Assembly: GCA_002703245.1 (NCBI GenBank)
Contig: NZTV01000025.1
Coordinates: 1 to 37,976 of the forward strand
Source of the DNA: Microbacterium sp.
Lineage (GTDB): Bacteria; Actinomycetota; Actinomycetes; Actinomycetales; Microbacteriaceae
Direction: 5' to 3'
Length of the DNA: 37,976 nt
Under the pieces are notes generated by a model, which saw nothing but the letters and a program-made list of their open reading frames with translations, made no database searches and was not told where the DNA came from. Positions 24,394 to 32,961 of the stretch are shown piece after piece. The translations under genes were made by a program, and so were the position numbers. Position 1 is the first letter of the stretch. Each line of letters starts with the position of its first letter.

Positions 24394-25386
24394 TCAGGTT
24401 GCGAGGAGGAAGTCCTGCGCCGGGCCCGCGAAGACCTCCTCGGGGGAGAAGTCCCGCTCGATGAGCCGGTCGCGCCGCAGGTAGTCCAGCAGCGTCGCCA
24501 CCGTGTGCCGGTTCGCCGCGAAGCCCATCGGCCACGGGTCGCCACCCATCAGGTCCTCCGACTCGCGCAGCGACTCCAACTGCCACGGCAACATCGTCGA
24601 CAGGGCCGTCGAATCCCACAGGTCGGCGCGGGCGAGATCCTGCGCGTCTCGGAACGCGCGGTACAGCTGGGGGATGAGCTCCGGCTGTGCCTCGGCGATG
24701 TGCCGCTTGACGCCCACGAGGTGCATGGGCGGGAAGATGCCGGTTCGGCGGAAATACCCCAGCTCCTCCTCCTGCGGGCGCTCGAACAGGCGCGCGACGC
24801 GATCGGACGGCCACGTGGAAGGGGCCCGTGCGGTGTAGAGGGCATCGATCTCGCCGTCGGCGAGCAGCTGCGCGAGCGAGGCGTCGCCGCGCCGCTCCAC
24901 GGTGAACTGCGGCGGGTAGAACTGCGGGTGCTCCTCCCCCGCCCGGGCCTGCTCGAGACCGCCGGTGACGTACACCGGCGCGACGCGGTCGAGACCGTAG
25001 TGATCCTGCAGGATGCCGCGCAGCCAGACCGCGGCGGCCATGTCGAACACCGGCACCCCGACCCGTCGACCCGCGAGGTCGGCCGGGGAGGAGATGCCGG
25101 CATCGGCGTTGACGAACACGCACGAGAGGCGGAAGTGCCGCGAGGGGAACACCGGCAAGGCGACGTAGGGGTTCTCATCGCCCTCCTCCATGAGGCGGAC
25201 GAACGTCGCGATCGGCAGCTCGACGCAGTCGAAGGTGTGCTCGACGAGCTGCTGGTTGAACAGCGCCTGGGTCGGCAGCAACGACACCTCGACGTCGACG
25301 GGGGTCTCGGGTGACCCGACCCGGACGCGCCCGTCGGCGAGCGGGCGGACCCGGTCCATGCGGGACAGTCCTATCGTGAGCGTCAT
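24394..25386 (-). CDS. 4,5-dihydroxyphthalate decarboxylase-like protein (Pht5 family, periplasmic-binding-protein fold)
   Basis: 330 residues, last gene of operon D. It has no signal peptide. The start LTIGLSRMDRVRPLADGRV, the segment VALPVFPSRHFRLSCVFVN (75-93), GRRVGVPVFDMAAAVWLRGI (106-125) and RTGIFPPMHLVGVKR are features I associate with the 4,5-dihydroxyphthalate decarboxylase family, a cytoplasmic enzyme group built on an NMT1/SBP-like fold. It may decarboxylate an aromatic or heteroaromatic acid. A lipid-free binding protein is the alternative. ATG at 25386 overlaps the GntR stop (ATGA). No ABC partner lies beside it, which favours the enzyme reading. Confidence 0.75.
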   Translation of the reverse strand: MTLTIGLSRMDRVRPLADGRVRVGSPETPVDVEVSLLPTQALFNQQLVEHTFDCVELPIATFVRLMEEGDENPYVALPVFPSRHFRLSCVFVNADAGISSPADLAGRRVGVPVFDMAAAVWLRGILQDHYGLDRVAPVYVTGGLEQARAGEEHPQFYPPQFTVERRGDASLAQLLADGEIDALYTARAPSTWPSDRVARLFERPQEEELGYFRRTGIFPPMHLVGVKRHIAEAQPELIPQLYRAFRDAQDLARADLWDSTALSTMLPWQLESLRESEDLMGGDPWPMGFAANRHTVATLLDYLRRDRLIERDFSPEEVFAGPAQDFLLAT

Positions 25387-26306
25387 GACACAGCCTTTCT
25401 GCGGCGCGCCAGTCGCGCGCCGATGCGTTCTTTGAACGAGGTCGCGAACCGCGGATCGAGCTCCCACTCGATGGGGACGACGTTGGGGATGCGCCCTTCC
25501 CAGCCGTCCGGCAATCGGGCGGCGTTGTTGACGACGACCACGTCCACCCCCTCGAGCCTCGACGAGTCGTCGACGCCGATGTGGAAATGCTCGATCGGAC
25601 CCGAGAAGTACTGACCGACCACGGCGGCCATCCACGACACGCCCCTCGCCGTGGGCGCGGCCACCACGAGGCGCCGCGCATGGCGCAGGTTCACGAGTTG
25701 GCGCAGCGCCGACTGCGAGGCGACGAAGGTGATCTCGACGACGTTGTCGAAGTCCGACACGACATCGCTGAGGTCGTTGAGGTGGAACACCGGTGTCGTG
25801 ACGATGTCGAACTCGTCATCGAGGGTGCGACCCCACGCGTCGGCGAGCAGGACCGGCTGCATCTCGAACCCCGACTCCCGCCGCACCAGCGAATGCATGT
25901 GCTGCAGGTCGCGTCGGTTGCACTCCACGAAGGCGATGCGCGGAGCCACCTCGAGCTCGTCGACCGCGTCGGCGATGAGGGCGCGGATCTCCTCGAGGGG
26001 GACACCCGAGCGCCAGGCCCGCCGCAGCACCCGACGGATCTCGTCACCGATCTCGCCGCGTGAGTCCACCACCGGCGTGCCGACGGTCGCGACGTACGTA
26101 CCGGTTCGCGGGACGGTCCGCACGAGCCCCATCTCGGCCAGGCGTCGCACCGCACGGTCGACCGTGGACGGGTTCGAACCGAGCTCGCCCGCCAGGCGAC
26201 GACACGAGGGCAGACGCGACCCACGGGCGTAGTCGCCGGCGCCGATGCGGTCCAGGATGATGCGGTAGACGTCGTCGACCCCCATGGGCTCCAAAGGCAT
26301 GGTCAC
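25383..26306 (-). CDS. GntR family transcriptional regulator with unusual C-terminal domain
   Basis: 307 residues. The N-terminal GntR winged helix (about 10-75) includes GSRLPSCRRLAGELGSNPSTVDRAVRR, an arrangement like the YtrA/MocR side. A helical linker (VRRVLRR..) precedes about 180 residues of alternating strands and helices (RIAFVECNRRD.., DIVTTPVFHLNDL, RRLVVAAP, GVDVVVVNNAA). These read as a Rossmann-like or periplasmic-binding-like sensor, not FCD, UTRA or aminotransferase. The start is taken as GTG 26306 (GTGA overlap with the methyltransferase); ATG 26300 is possible. It likely controls operon D, perhaps via repeats at 36388-36435. Confidence 0.82.
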   Translation of the reverse strand: MTMPLEPMGVDDVYRIILDRIGAGDYARGSRLPSCRRLAGELGSNPSTVDRAVRRLAEMGLVRTVPRTGTYVATVGTPVVDSRGEIGDEIRRVLRRAWRSGVPLEEIRALIADAVDELEVAPRIAFVECNRRDLQHMHSLVRRESGFEMQPVLLADAWGRTLDDEFDIVTTPVFHLNDLSDVVSDFDNVVEITFVASQSALRQLVNLRHARRLVVAAPTARGVSWMAAVVGQYFSGPIEHFHIGVDDSSRLEGVDVVVVNNAARLPDGWEGRIPNVVPIEWELDPRFATSFKERIGARLARRRKAVS

Positions 26307-27301
26307 CCCCGCTCCCCCACCAGGACGAGGTTCGGTGCGGCGACCCCGCCGTCCCGGACCCGGTCGAAGCCGGCCTCGCGCAACAGCTCGGCCACCTCGC
26401 CGGCACGGCGGGCGCGACCGGGCGTCTCGATCTGCATCATGAGGTCGAACATCGCGCCGAGCGGTGCCGGCGCGTCTCCGGGGATCTCGAGGACCACCAC
26501 GGCACCCCCGGGGCGCAGCGCGTCACGGGCGCCGGCCAGGACCGTGCGGGCGTCGGCGTCGTCGAGATCGTGCAGGAGATGCGACATCAGGACGGTGTCG
26601 GCCGAACCCGGCGCGACACCCAGGGCGGGCACCGTGAGCATGTCGGCCGCGACGACCTCGATGTCCGCGCGCGCGGCCAACTCGTCGCGGCACCACGCGG
26701 CAACCTCAGGCAGCTCGACCAGTCGCACGTGTGCGCCGTGGTCCGCGAGCGGGACCGCATACGATCCCAGCCCGCCGCCGGCATCGACGACGGCGCGACC
26801 GGCGCCGAGCTCGGCGATGCCGGTCAGGTCGGCGCCGATCATCCGCGCGAGGGTGACCAGCGCACGCAGGAACGTGCGGGAGGATGCCGGGTCGTCTTCG
26901 AGACGTCGCCGCCAGGAGGGGATCGTCGGTGTCCCGGTCCGGACCGTCTCGTCCAGCCGCTGCCACTGCCCCGCCAGGTAGTCCTCCTTGGCGACCAGGT
27001 CGCTCAGGGCGCCCCCGCGGGCCAGCTGGGCGGCGGCACCGCGCCGTCGGTAGGCCGGCGCGGTGCCGGAACCCTCCCGTGCGAGAAGCGACATGTCCGC
27101 CAGCGCGTCCAACAGCGTGCGGGTCGGCCCCTCGGCCGTACCGCACACACGCGCGACGGCGGAGGCGGTCATCGCCGCCTCGCCGATCGCGCCGAACACG
27201 TCGACACGCACGGCGGTGGCGATCACCGCGGAGCGCTGGTAGGCGGTGACGGCGTCGAGCACGCCGTAGGCGTCCATCCCGTCGTCGGTCCCCTCGGTCA
27301 T
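26303..27301 (-). CDS. SAM-dependent methyltransferase (O-methyltransferase type)
   Basis: 332 residues. An N-terminal helical dimerisation domain (YGVLDAVTAYQRSAVIATAVRVDVFGAIG) is followed by a Rossmann core with motif I VVDAGGGLGSYAVPLA and MSHLLHDLDD near residue 240, the layout of hydroxyneurosporene/caffeate-type O-methyltransferases. It transfers a methyl group to a hydroxyl (or amine) of a small molecule. GGGGAGGGG precedes the ATG. It lies 25 bases after the FAD oxidoreductase and overlaps the GntR start. A methyltransferase is unexpected in a degradation operon; it might detoxify or act in reverse-type demethylation chemistry. Substrate unknown. Confidence 0.82.
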   Translation of the reverse strand: MTEGTDDGMDAYGVLDAVTAYQRSAVIATAVRVDVFGAIGEAAMTASAVARVCGTAEGPTRTLLDALADMSLLAREGSGTAPAYRRRGAAAQLARGGALSDLVAKEDYLAGQWQRLDETVRTGTPTIPSWRRRLEDDPASSRTFLRALVTLARMIGADLTGIAELGAGRAVVDAGGGLGSYAVPLADHGAHVRLVELPEVAAWCRDELAARADIEVVAADMLTVPALGVAPGSADTVLMSHLLHDLDDADARTVLAGARDALRPGGAVVVLEIPGDAPAPLGAMFDLMMQIETPGRARRAGEVAELLREAGFDRVRDGGVAAPNLVLVGERG

Positions 27302-27326
27302 CGCGACCCCTCCCCTCTGCGCACGC

Positions 27327-28904
27327 TCACGCGCCGCGCCTCATCTGCAGGTACGTCTTCATCGCCGACCACAGCCCTCCGACCTCCCCCGCCACGGAGC
27401 GCAGCCGCGCCCCCGCCGACGGGCGGGCGTCGAGGTCGTGCAGCAGTGCCGTGGCCGCGGCGCGCCCCGAGACGCCGGACAGGCCACCGCCGGGCGGGGT
27501 GCCGGCGCCGGTGAGGTACAGCCAGGGCAACTCGGTGCGGTGCCCTGCGGCCCCCGGCGGTCGCCACCCGAACATCTGGTCGAGGGTCAGATCGATGTGG
27601 TTCGGGTTGCCGGTGCCGCCGATGCGCTGCATCCATGTGCGCGGGCCGGTCACGGTCACCTCGGCCCCCTCGCCGGCCAGGTCGACATCCAGCTGCGACG
27701 ACACCGTCTCGATCACGGACTGCGCCGCGCGCTCCTCGGCGCGTTCGGTCCAGGCTCCGGATGCGCGCCGCAGCGGCACCACGGTGCTGATCCACGTCGC
27801 GCTGCCGGGGCCGCCGTCCTGGTCGACACCGGTGACCATCGCCCACGGGCGTCGCGGCGCGCGTCCGGCGACGATGTCCCCGAACCCGCGGCGCAGATCG
27901 TCCAGACCGGCCTGGACGAAGGTGATCGCCTCGTCGCCACCGGGCAGTCGGGGACCGGCCCCGGGTCGGGCGATCGAGAGGGTCATTTCGGCGACGTTGA
28001 ACGAGCCGGACACCAGGGTGCGCGCCGAGGCCGCCATCGCGTCGGGGACGCGATCGAGCAGCGCGGTGGTGCGCCCGAGATCGAGGGAGGACACGACACG
28101 GTCGACGACGACGCCCTCGCCGTCGGAGGTGTCCACGCGCACACCATCCCGGGTCTGCGTCATCGCGGTCACCGGAGCACCCACACGCACGTGGCCGCCG
28201 GCCGCCTCCAGCGCGGCGCGCAGGGCGTCCGCGAGCGCTCGGGACCCGCCGACCGGACGGACGCCCGGCTCGCCGTGCCCGGCGGGCAGCAGGAGCCCCA
28301 TCGCCCCGCTGCCGGGCGCCCACGGCGGCAGCTGGCTGTGGGCGGCGTACAGTCCGAGCGCCGCGCGGGTGCGCGGATCGTCGAGACCGTCCGCGATGAC
28401 CCGTTCCGCCGACATCAGGACGGTGCGGAACAGGTCGTCGCCACCGCGCAGCGACGACAGCATCGCGGCCAGGCTCGTCGGTGTCGGTGGCTGCGCGAAC
28501 ATGTCGACGGCGTCGAAGAGCATGCGGGCCCGCGAGACGAGGGCGAGGTACCGGTCACGGTCGGCGCCGAGTCCGTCGGCGGTCTGCGCGGCGTCGGCCG
28601 TGAACAGGCGGTCCTCACCGTCGACGCGGAACGCCGACAGCAGCTCGCGCTCCCGCCACGTCAGACCGAACCGCTCCAACCCGAGCTCGCCCGCGATCGC
28701 CCGCATCCCGCCGTGGTCGATGGCGCCGCGTTCGATCACGACACCCGACGGCGTGCGCTGGGTCCACAGGCACCCGCCGACCTCCGCGGCCTGTTCGAGG
28801 ACGGTGACCTCGCATCCCGCGCGGGCGAGCAGCACCGCGGCGACCAGGCCGTTGTGCCCGCCGCCGACGACGGCGACGCGGGTGGCATCCGACGGTCCGC
28901 TCAC
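27327..28904 (-). CDS. FAD-dependent oxidoreductase, phytoene dehydrogenase/amine oxidase-like
   Basis: 525 residues. FAD-binding GGGHNGLVAAVLLARAG (14-30) and the following VTVLEQAAEVGG are standard for the CrtI/amine-oxidase group. Near the C-terminus LYLTGAGTPPGGGLSGVSGRAAA is the second FAD contact. Members of this branch desaturate or oxidise C-C or C-N bonds in varied substrates. The start is GTG (28902-28904), with a GTGA overlap of the amidohydrolase stop. Neighbouring aminotransferase and aldehyde dehydrogenase make oxidation of an amine or alcohol side chain plausible. There is no carotenoid gene nearby. Confidence 0.83.
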   Translation of the reverse strand: MSGPSDATRVAVVGGGHNGLVAAVLLARAGCEVTVLEQAAEVGGCLWTQRTPSGVVIERGAIDHGGMRAIAGELGLERFGLTWRERELLSAFRVDGEDRLFTADAAQTADGLGADRDRYLALVSRARMLFDAVDMFAQPPTPTSLAAMLSSLRGGDDLFRTVLMSAERVIADGLDDPRTRAALGLYAAHSQLPPWAPGSGAMGLLLPAGHGEPGVRPVGGSRALADALRAALEAAGGHVRVGAPVTAMTQTRDGVRVDTSDGEGVVVDRVVSSLDLGRTTALLDRVPDAMAASARTLVSGSFNVAEMTLSIARPGAGPRLPGGDEAITFVQAGLDDLRRGFGDIVAGRAPRRPWAMVTGVDQDGGPGSATWISTVVPLRRASGAWTERAEERAAQSVIETVSSQLDVDLAGEGAEVTVTGPRTWMQRIGGTGNPNHIDLTLDQMFGWRPPGAAGHRTELPWLYLTGAGTPPGGGLSGVSGRAAATALLHDLDARPSAGARLRSVAGEVGGLWSAMKTYLQMRRGA

Positions 28905-30280
28905 AGCACCGACCTCCCCTCGCGGGCGAGGCGACTGTCACGCGCGATGTGGCGCGCCAACGGGCGACTGCGGGCGATCTGCGCGCCTTCGTCGACGCTC
29001 ACGCAGCGGTGGTCGTCGACGACACGCCGTCCGTCGACCCACACCGCCGCCACCGACCGGGGTGAGGCCCCGTAGACGAGCTGACCGTAGGGATCGTGCA
29101 GCACGGACACATCGACAGTGTCCTGGTAGAGGACCACGTCGGCCCGCTTGCCCGGTTCGATACTGCCCACCAGGTGCGACAGACCGAGCGCCCGGGCACC
29201 GTCGATGGTGGCCATCTCGAACACGGTCCGCGCGTCGATGACGCTCGGGTCCAGGGCGTGCACCTTCTGCAACAGCGCGGCCGACTTGACCGCCTGGAGC
29301 ATGTCCTGGGAATCGTTGGAGGCGGCACCGTCGGTTCCGATGCCGACCGCGATGCCCTCGCGGCGCAGCGCCGAGACGGGGCACACGCCGGAGCCGAGGA
29401 TCATGTTGGCGACCGGGTTGTGCGCGACGGCCACCTCCCGGCGGGCCAGGAGGTCGATATCGGGGGCGGTGACCCACACGGCGTGTCCGGCGATGACCGG
29501 CCGACCGAGCACCCCGAGATGCTCGGCGTGCGGGATCGTCCGGCGTCCCCACCGTCCCGCCGCGGTGACCAGCTCCTCGCGGGTCTCGGCCAGGTGGGTG
29601 TGGACCGACCATCCGCCGCGTTCGCACGCGTCGACCCCGGCGGCGAGGAGGGCGTCGCTCTGTCCGAGCAGCGTGCCGATGCCGTAGCGGAAGGTCACAA
29701 GCTCCGTCGCCGCGGCCGCCGCGTGCAGCGCGTGATGCTCGTCGAGGATCTCCTCGACGCCACCCCAGGGGCCGGCGTCGGGGTCGGCGAGGTCCTCCGC
29801 GCCGAACGAGACCACCCCGCGCAGCCCCGCCCGTTCGAGCCCCTCGACCACACCGAGGCTGGCGAACGATCCGCGGTTGGCGTGGACGAACATGTCGTTG
29901 ACGCACGTGACCCCGCTGAGCAGGAGCTCCACCGCCCGCAACGCGGTACCCTCGGCGGCGTCCTCGGCGGTGATCACATCGCCGACCGGGCCGACGATGT
30001 GCTGGCCCCACTCGAACAGCGTCAGTTCGGACCCCATGCCGGTCGCGAGGGCCTCCGAGAGGTGGGTGTGGGTGTTGACCCAGCCGGGGGCCACGATCCC
30101 GGTCCCGTCGCCGACGACCGGCGTTTCGGGTGCGCGGGCGCGCACCTCCGCCACCGGTCCCACATCGACCACGGCGCCCTCGCGGATGCGCACCGCACCG
30201 TCGCGCACCGCACCGGGTGCCGCCGCGGTCAGCACCCACGCGGCCCGGATCACGACGTCTTCGCGCATCGGCGGGTGCAT
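28901..30280 (-). CDS. Amidohydrolase family protein (TRZ/ATZ-like), paralogue 1 of operon D
   Basis: 459 residues. Metal motif NTHTHLSEA (H71, H73), HTHLAET, AHAVW and GTDGAASNDSQDM give the full deaminase-type ligand set seen in guanine, S-adenosylhomocysteine and triazine deaminases. It is clearly paralogous to the protein at 34025-35413; for example both carry a GVVSFGA segment and NPVxNMILxSGV. The start ATG (30280) shares one base with the aminotransferase stop (TGATG). An in-frame frame to 30811 overlaps that gene and is rejected. Likely deaminates or dehalogenates an imported N-heterocycle or its product. Confidence 0.88.
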   Translation of the reverse strand: MHPPMREDVVIRAAWVLTAAAPGAVRDGAVRIREGAVVDVGPVAEVRARAPETPVVGDGTGIVAPGWVNTHTHLSEALATGMGSELTLFEWGQHIVGPVGDVITAEDAAEGTALRAVELLLSGVTCVNDMFVHANRGSFASLGVVEGLERAGLRGVVSFGAEDLADPDAGPWGGVEEILDEHHALHAAAAATELVTFRYGIGTLLGQSDALLAAGVDACERGGWSVHTHLAETREELVTAAGRWGRRTIPHAEHLGVLGRPVIAGHAVWVTAPDIDLLARREVAVAHNPVANMILGSGVCPVSALRREGIAVGIGTDGAASNDSQDMLQAVKSAALLQKVHALDPSVIDARTVFEMATIDGARALGLSHLVGSIEPGKRADVVLYQDTVDVSVLHDPYGQLVYGASPRSVAAVWVDGRRVVDDHRCVSVDEGAQIARSRPLARHIARDSRLAREGRSVL

Positions 30281-31536
30281 CACGCGACCCCACCCGCACT
30301 GATGCCGATCCCGGCGGCGACGACTTCCCGCAGTGTGGCGGCGAACCGATCGATCTCGGCCTCGGTCACCACCAGCGGCGGGGTCACGCGCACGGTCCCG
30401 GCGGAGTTGAGCACCGATCCGACGAGCACGCCGCGCTCCTGCAGCGCACCGGCGACGGCGTTTCCGTCCCCGGCGACCTCGAACGCGCACCACAGTCCGC
30501 GCCCCCGCACGTCGACGATGCGGTCCGGGTACTCCGCCTGCACCTCGCTCATGCGCGCACGCAGGTGTTCCCCGCGTCGCGCGGACGCCTCGACGAGCCC
30601 GTCGCGCACCATGACGTCGAAGGCCGCGATGCCGGCGGCGCACGACATCGGGTTCCCGCCCATCGTCGTCAGGTGCGACAGCGGCGGGTCGACGAAGGTG
30701 TCGAAGATCTCCGAGGTCGACACGATCGCGCCCAGCGGCAGCCCCCCGCCGACGGCCTTGGCCATCGTGATGATGTCGGGCACGACATCCCAGTGCTGGT
30801 GGGAGAACCACTTCCCCGAACGCCCCATGCCGCCCTGCACCTCGTCGACGATCAGGAGGGCCCCGGAACGGTCGGCCAGCGCCCGGAGGCCGGGAAGGAA
30901 GTCGTCGTCGGGCACCCGGATCCCGCCTTCACCCTGGATGGGTTCGACGATGACGGCGGCGGTGCGCTCATCGATGGCCGCCGCGGCGGCGTCGAGGTCG
31001 CCGAAGGGCACGAACTCGACCTCCGGCAGGAGGGGTTCGAAGGGTCGCCGCCACTCCTCGCGCCAGCTCACCGACAGCGCGCCGAGCGTGCGACCGTGGT
31101 ACGAACGCTCGAAGGCGACGAACTTCGGTCGTCCGGTGTACTTGCGGGCGAGTTTGAGCGCACCCTCGGTCGACTCGGCGCCGCTGGAGGTGAGGTAGGC
31201 GACATCCAGTCCCGGCGCGGTCACCGAGGTGATGCGCTCGACCATCTCGACCTGTTCGGGGATGACGAAACGCCCGTACACGTTCACGTGCGCGTAGCGC
31301 CCGGCCTGCTCGGTGATGGCGGCCACCACGTCGGGGTGGGTGTGTCCGACGTTGGCCACGGCGATGCCGGAGGTCATGTCGAGGTAGTCGCGCCCGTCCG
31401 CGGCGGTGAGGGTGCAGCCGTGTGCGCGGGCCACGACGAACTCCTTGCGCCCGGGCACGGTCTGCGACAGATGCCGCGCGAACCGGTCGCGATAGGAGTC
31501 GATGCTCGCGTCGTCGAGGGGGGTCGTGTCGCCCAT
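30280..31536 (-). CDS. Class III aminotransferase (PLP-dependent)
   Basis: 418 residues. Fold-type I omega-aminotransferase signatures: SGAESTEGALKLAR (118-131), FERSYHGRTLGALS, DEVQGGMGRSG (231-241), and the Schiff-base lysine K260 in TMAKAVGGGLPLGA. The group includes 4-aminobutyrate, acetylornithine and beta-alanine transaminases. GAGGAC lies before the ATG, nine bases after the aldehyde dehydrogenase stop. The pair aminotransferase plus aldehyde dehydrogenase is the classic route from an omega-amine to semialdehyde to acid, so a terminal amino group is likely released upstream. Confidence 0.88.
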   Translation of the reverse strand: MGDTTPLDDASIDSYRDRFARHLSQTVPGRKEFVVARAHGCTLTAADGRDYLDMTSGIAVANVGHTHPDVVAAITEQAGRYAHVNVYGRFVIPEQVEMVERITSVTAPGLDVAYLTSSGAESTEGALKLARKYTGRPKFVAFERSYHGRTLGALSVSWREEWRRPFEPLLPEVEFVPFGDLDAAAAAIDERTAAVIVEPIQGEGGIRVPDDDFLPGLRALADRSGALLIVDEVQGGMGRSGKWFSHQHWDVVPDIITMAKAVGGGLPLGAIVSTSEIFDTFVDPPLSHLTTMGGNPMSCAAGIAAFDVMVRDGLVEASARRGEHLRARMSEVQAEYPDRIVDVRGRGLWCAFEVAGDGNAVAGALQERGVLVGSVLNSAGTVRVTPPLVVTEAEIDRFAATLREVVAAGIGISAGGVA

Positions 31537-31545
31537 GGGTCGTCC

Positions 31546-32961
31546 TCAGTCTTCCGTCTGCGCGTCCCATGTGGGACGCAGGTTGCGCACCGCGATGAAG
31601 CGGGAACGGGTCAGTTCGTCGATCGTGTAGCCGATGCCCTCGCGTCCCGCGCCGGCGAGCGCGACACCGCCGAAGGGGACCACCGGGGGGCGGTAGTTGT
31701 TGGTGCCGTTGACCACGACCCCGCCGTAGTCCAGTTCCGCCGCCAGGGACATGGCGCGGGGGATGTCGGCGGAGAAGACCGCGGCGGTCAGGCGCAACGA
31801 CGACGCGTTGGCGACGGCGAGGGCCTCATCGGCCGACGAGACCGGGACCACGGTGAACACCGGGCCGAAGATCTCGTCGTCCACGGCCACGGCCGCAGAC
31901 GCGGGCACATCGGCCAGCAAGGTGGGGGCGAACCACGCGCCGTCGTTGGCGGCACCGCGCACGCGGCGGGCGCCAGAGGCGATCGCACGATCCACCTGAC
32001 CGCTCACCCGTGCCGCGGAGCGCTCGTCGATGAGCGGCCCCAGTCGCGCGGATTCGTCGAGCGGGTCGGCGGGCGCGAGGGGCGACAGCGCCGCATCGAG
32101 CCGGGCCGTGACCTCGTCGGCCACGTCGCGGTGGACGACCAGGCGCTTGGTCGCGGCGCAGGCCTGCCCGTTCATCAGCAGACGCCCCCGCAACGACTCC
32201 GACACCACGAAGTCCAGGTCGGCGTCGGGCAGCACGATCGCCGCACCGTTGCCCCCGAGCTCCAGGTGCAGCGGCCGCAACTGCGCCGCCGTCGCGGTCG
32301 CCACGCCGATGCCGGCGCCGACCGAGCCGGTCAGGGACACCGCGTCGACCCCGTCCGCGGCGCACAGCGCCGCCGACGCGGGGGTGTCGGCCGAAACGAT
32401 CTGCAGCACGTCCTCGGGGATGCCGGCCTCATGCATGAGGGCGACCACCCGGCCGGCGGCGAGCGGGTTCTGGGGCGGCGCCTTGACGATGACGACGTTC
32501 CCGACGGCGAGGGCCGCGGCGGCTTTCTCGACCATCAGCTCGATGGGGAAGTTGAACGGTATCACCGTGACCACCACGCCCAGCGGCACCCGTTCCACGA
32601 TGGTCAGGTCGCGCTCTCCGCCGGGGAGTGCACCGGTGGGGGCGATGTCGCCGGAACGCATGCGGCCGAGTTCGGCGTTGGCCTCCATGAGGCGGACGGC
32701 CCCCCGCACCTCGAAGCGGGCCTGCGCGATGACCTTGCCGGATTCGCGCGCGTGCAGCCGCGCGATCGACTCGGCGTCGGCCGCGATGAGCTCGCACGCG
32801 CGACGGAGGGGATCGGCGCGTCCGTGCGGTGCGCGTCGTCGCCACCCGGCCAGGGCGGCTCGGGCGCGCGCGACGACGGCGGGCACCTCGCCCACCTCCA
32901 TCGTCTCCACCTCGCCGAGCACGTCGGCGTCGGCGACCGCGCGGATCTGCTGCACGCTCAT
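31546..32961 (-). CDS. NAD(P)-dependent aldehyde dehydrogenase
   Basis: 471 residues. Catalytic residues can be placed: N137 (PFNFP), E234 (LELGGNGA) and C268 (GQACAATKR). The coenzyme loop is KAPPQNP instead of the common KPSE, as in some semialdehyde and phosphonate-type dehydrogenases. The C-terminal substrate loop has NNYRPPVVPFGG. It oxidises an aldehyde to an acid. ATG overlaps the stop of the ArcS-motif gene (ATGA), and it precedes the aminotransferase by nine bases, so semialdehyde oxidation is the likely job. Confidence 0.9.
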   Translation of the reverse strand: MSVQQIRAVADADVLGEVETMEVGEVPAVVARARAALAGWRRRAPHGRADPLRRACELIAADAESIARLHARESGKVIAQARFEVRGAVRLMEANAELGRMRSGDIAPTGALPGGERDLTIVERVPLGVVVTVIPFNFPIELMVEKAAAALAVGNVVIVKAPPQNPLAAGRVVALMHEAGIPEDVLQIVSADTPASAALCAADGVDAVSLTGSVGAGIGVATATAAQLRPLHLELGGNGAAIVLPDADLDFVVSESLRGRLLMNGQACAATKRLVVHRDVADEVTARLDAALSPLAPADPLDESARLGPLIDERSAARVSGQVDRAIASGARRVRGAANDGAWFAPTLLADVPASAAVAVDDEIFGPVFTVVPVSSADEALAVANASSLRLTAAVFSADIPRAMSLAAELDYGGVVVNGTNNYRPPVVPFGGVALAGAGREGIGYTIDELTRSRFIAVRNLRPTWDAQTED

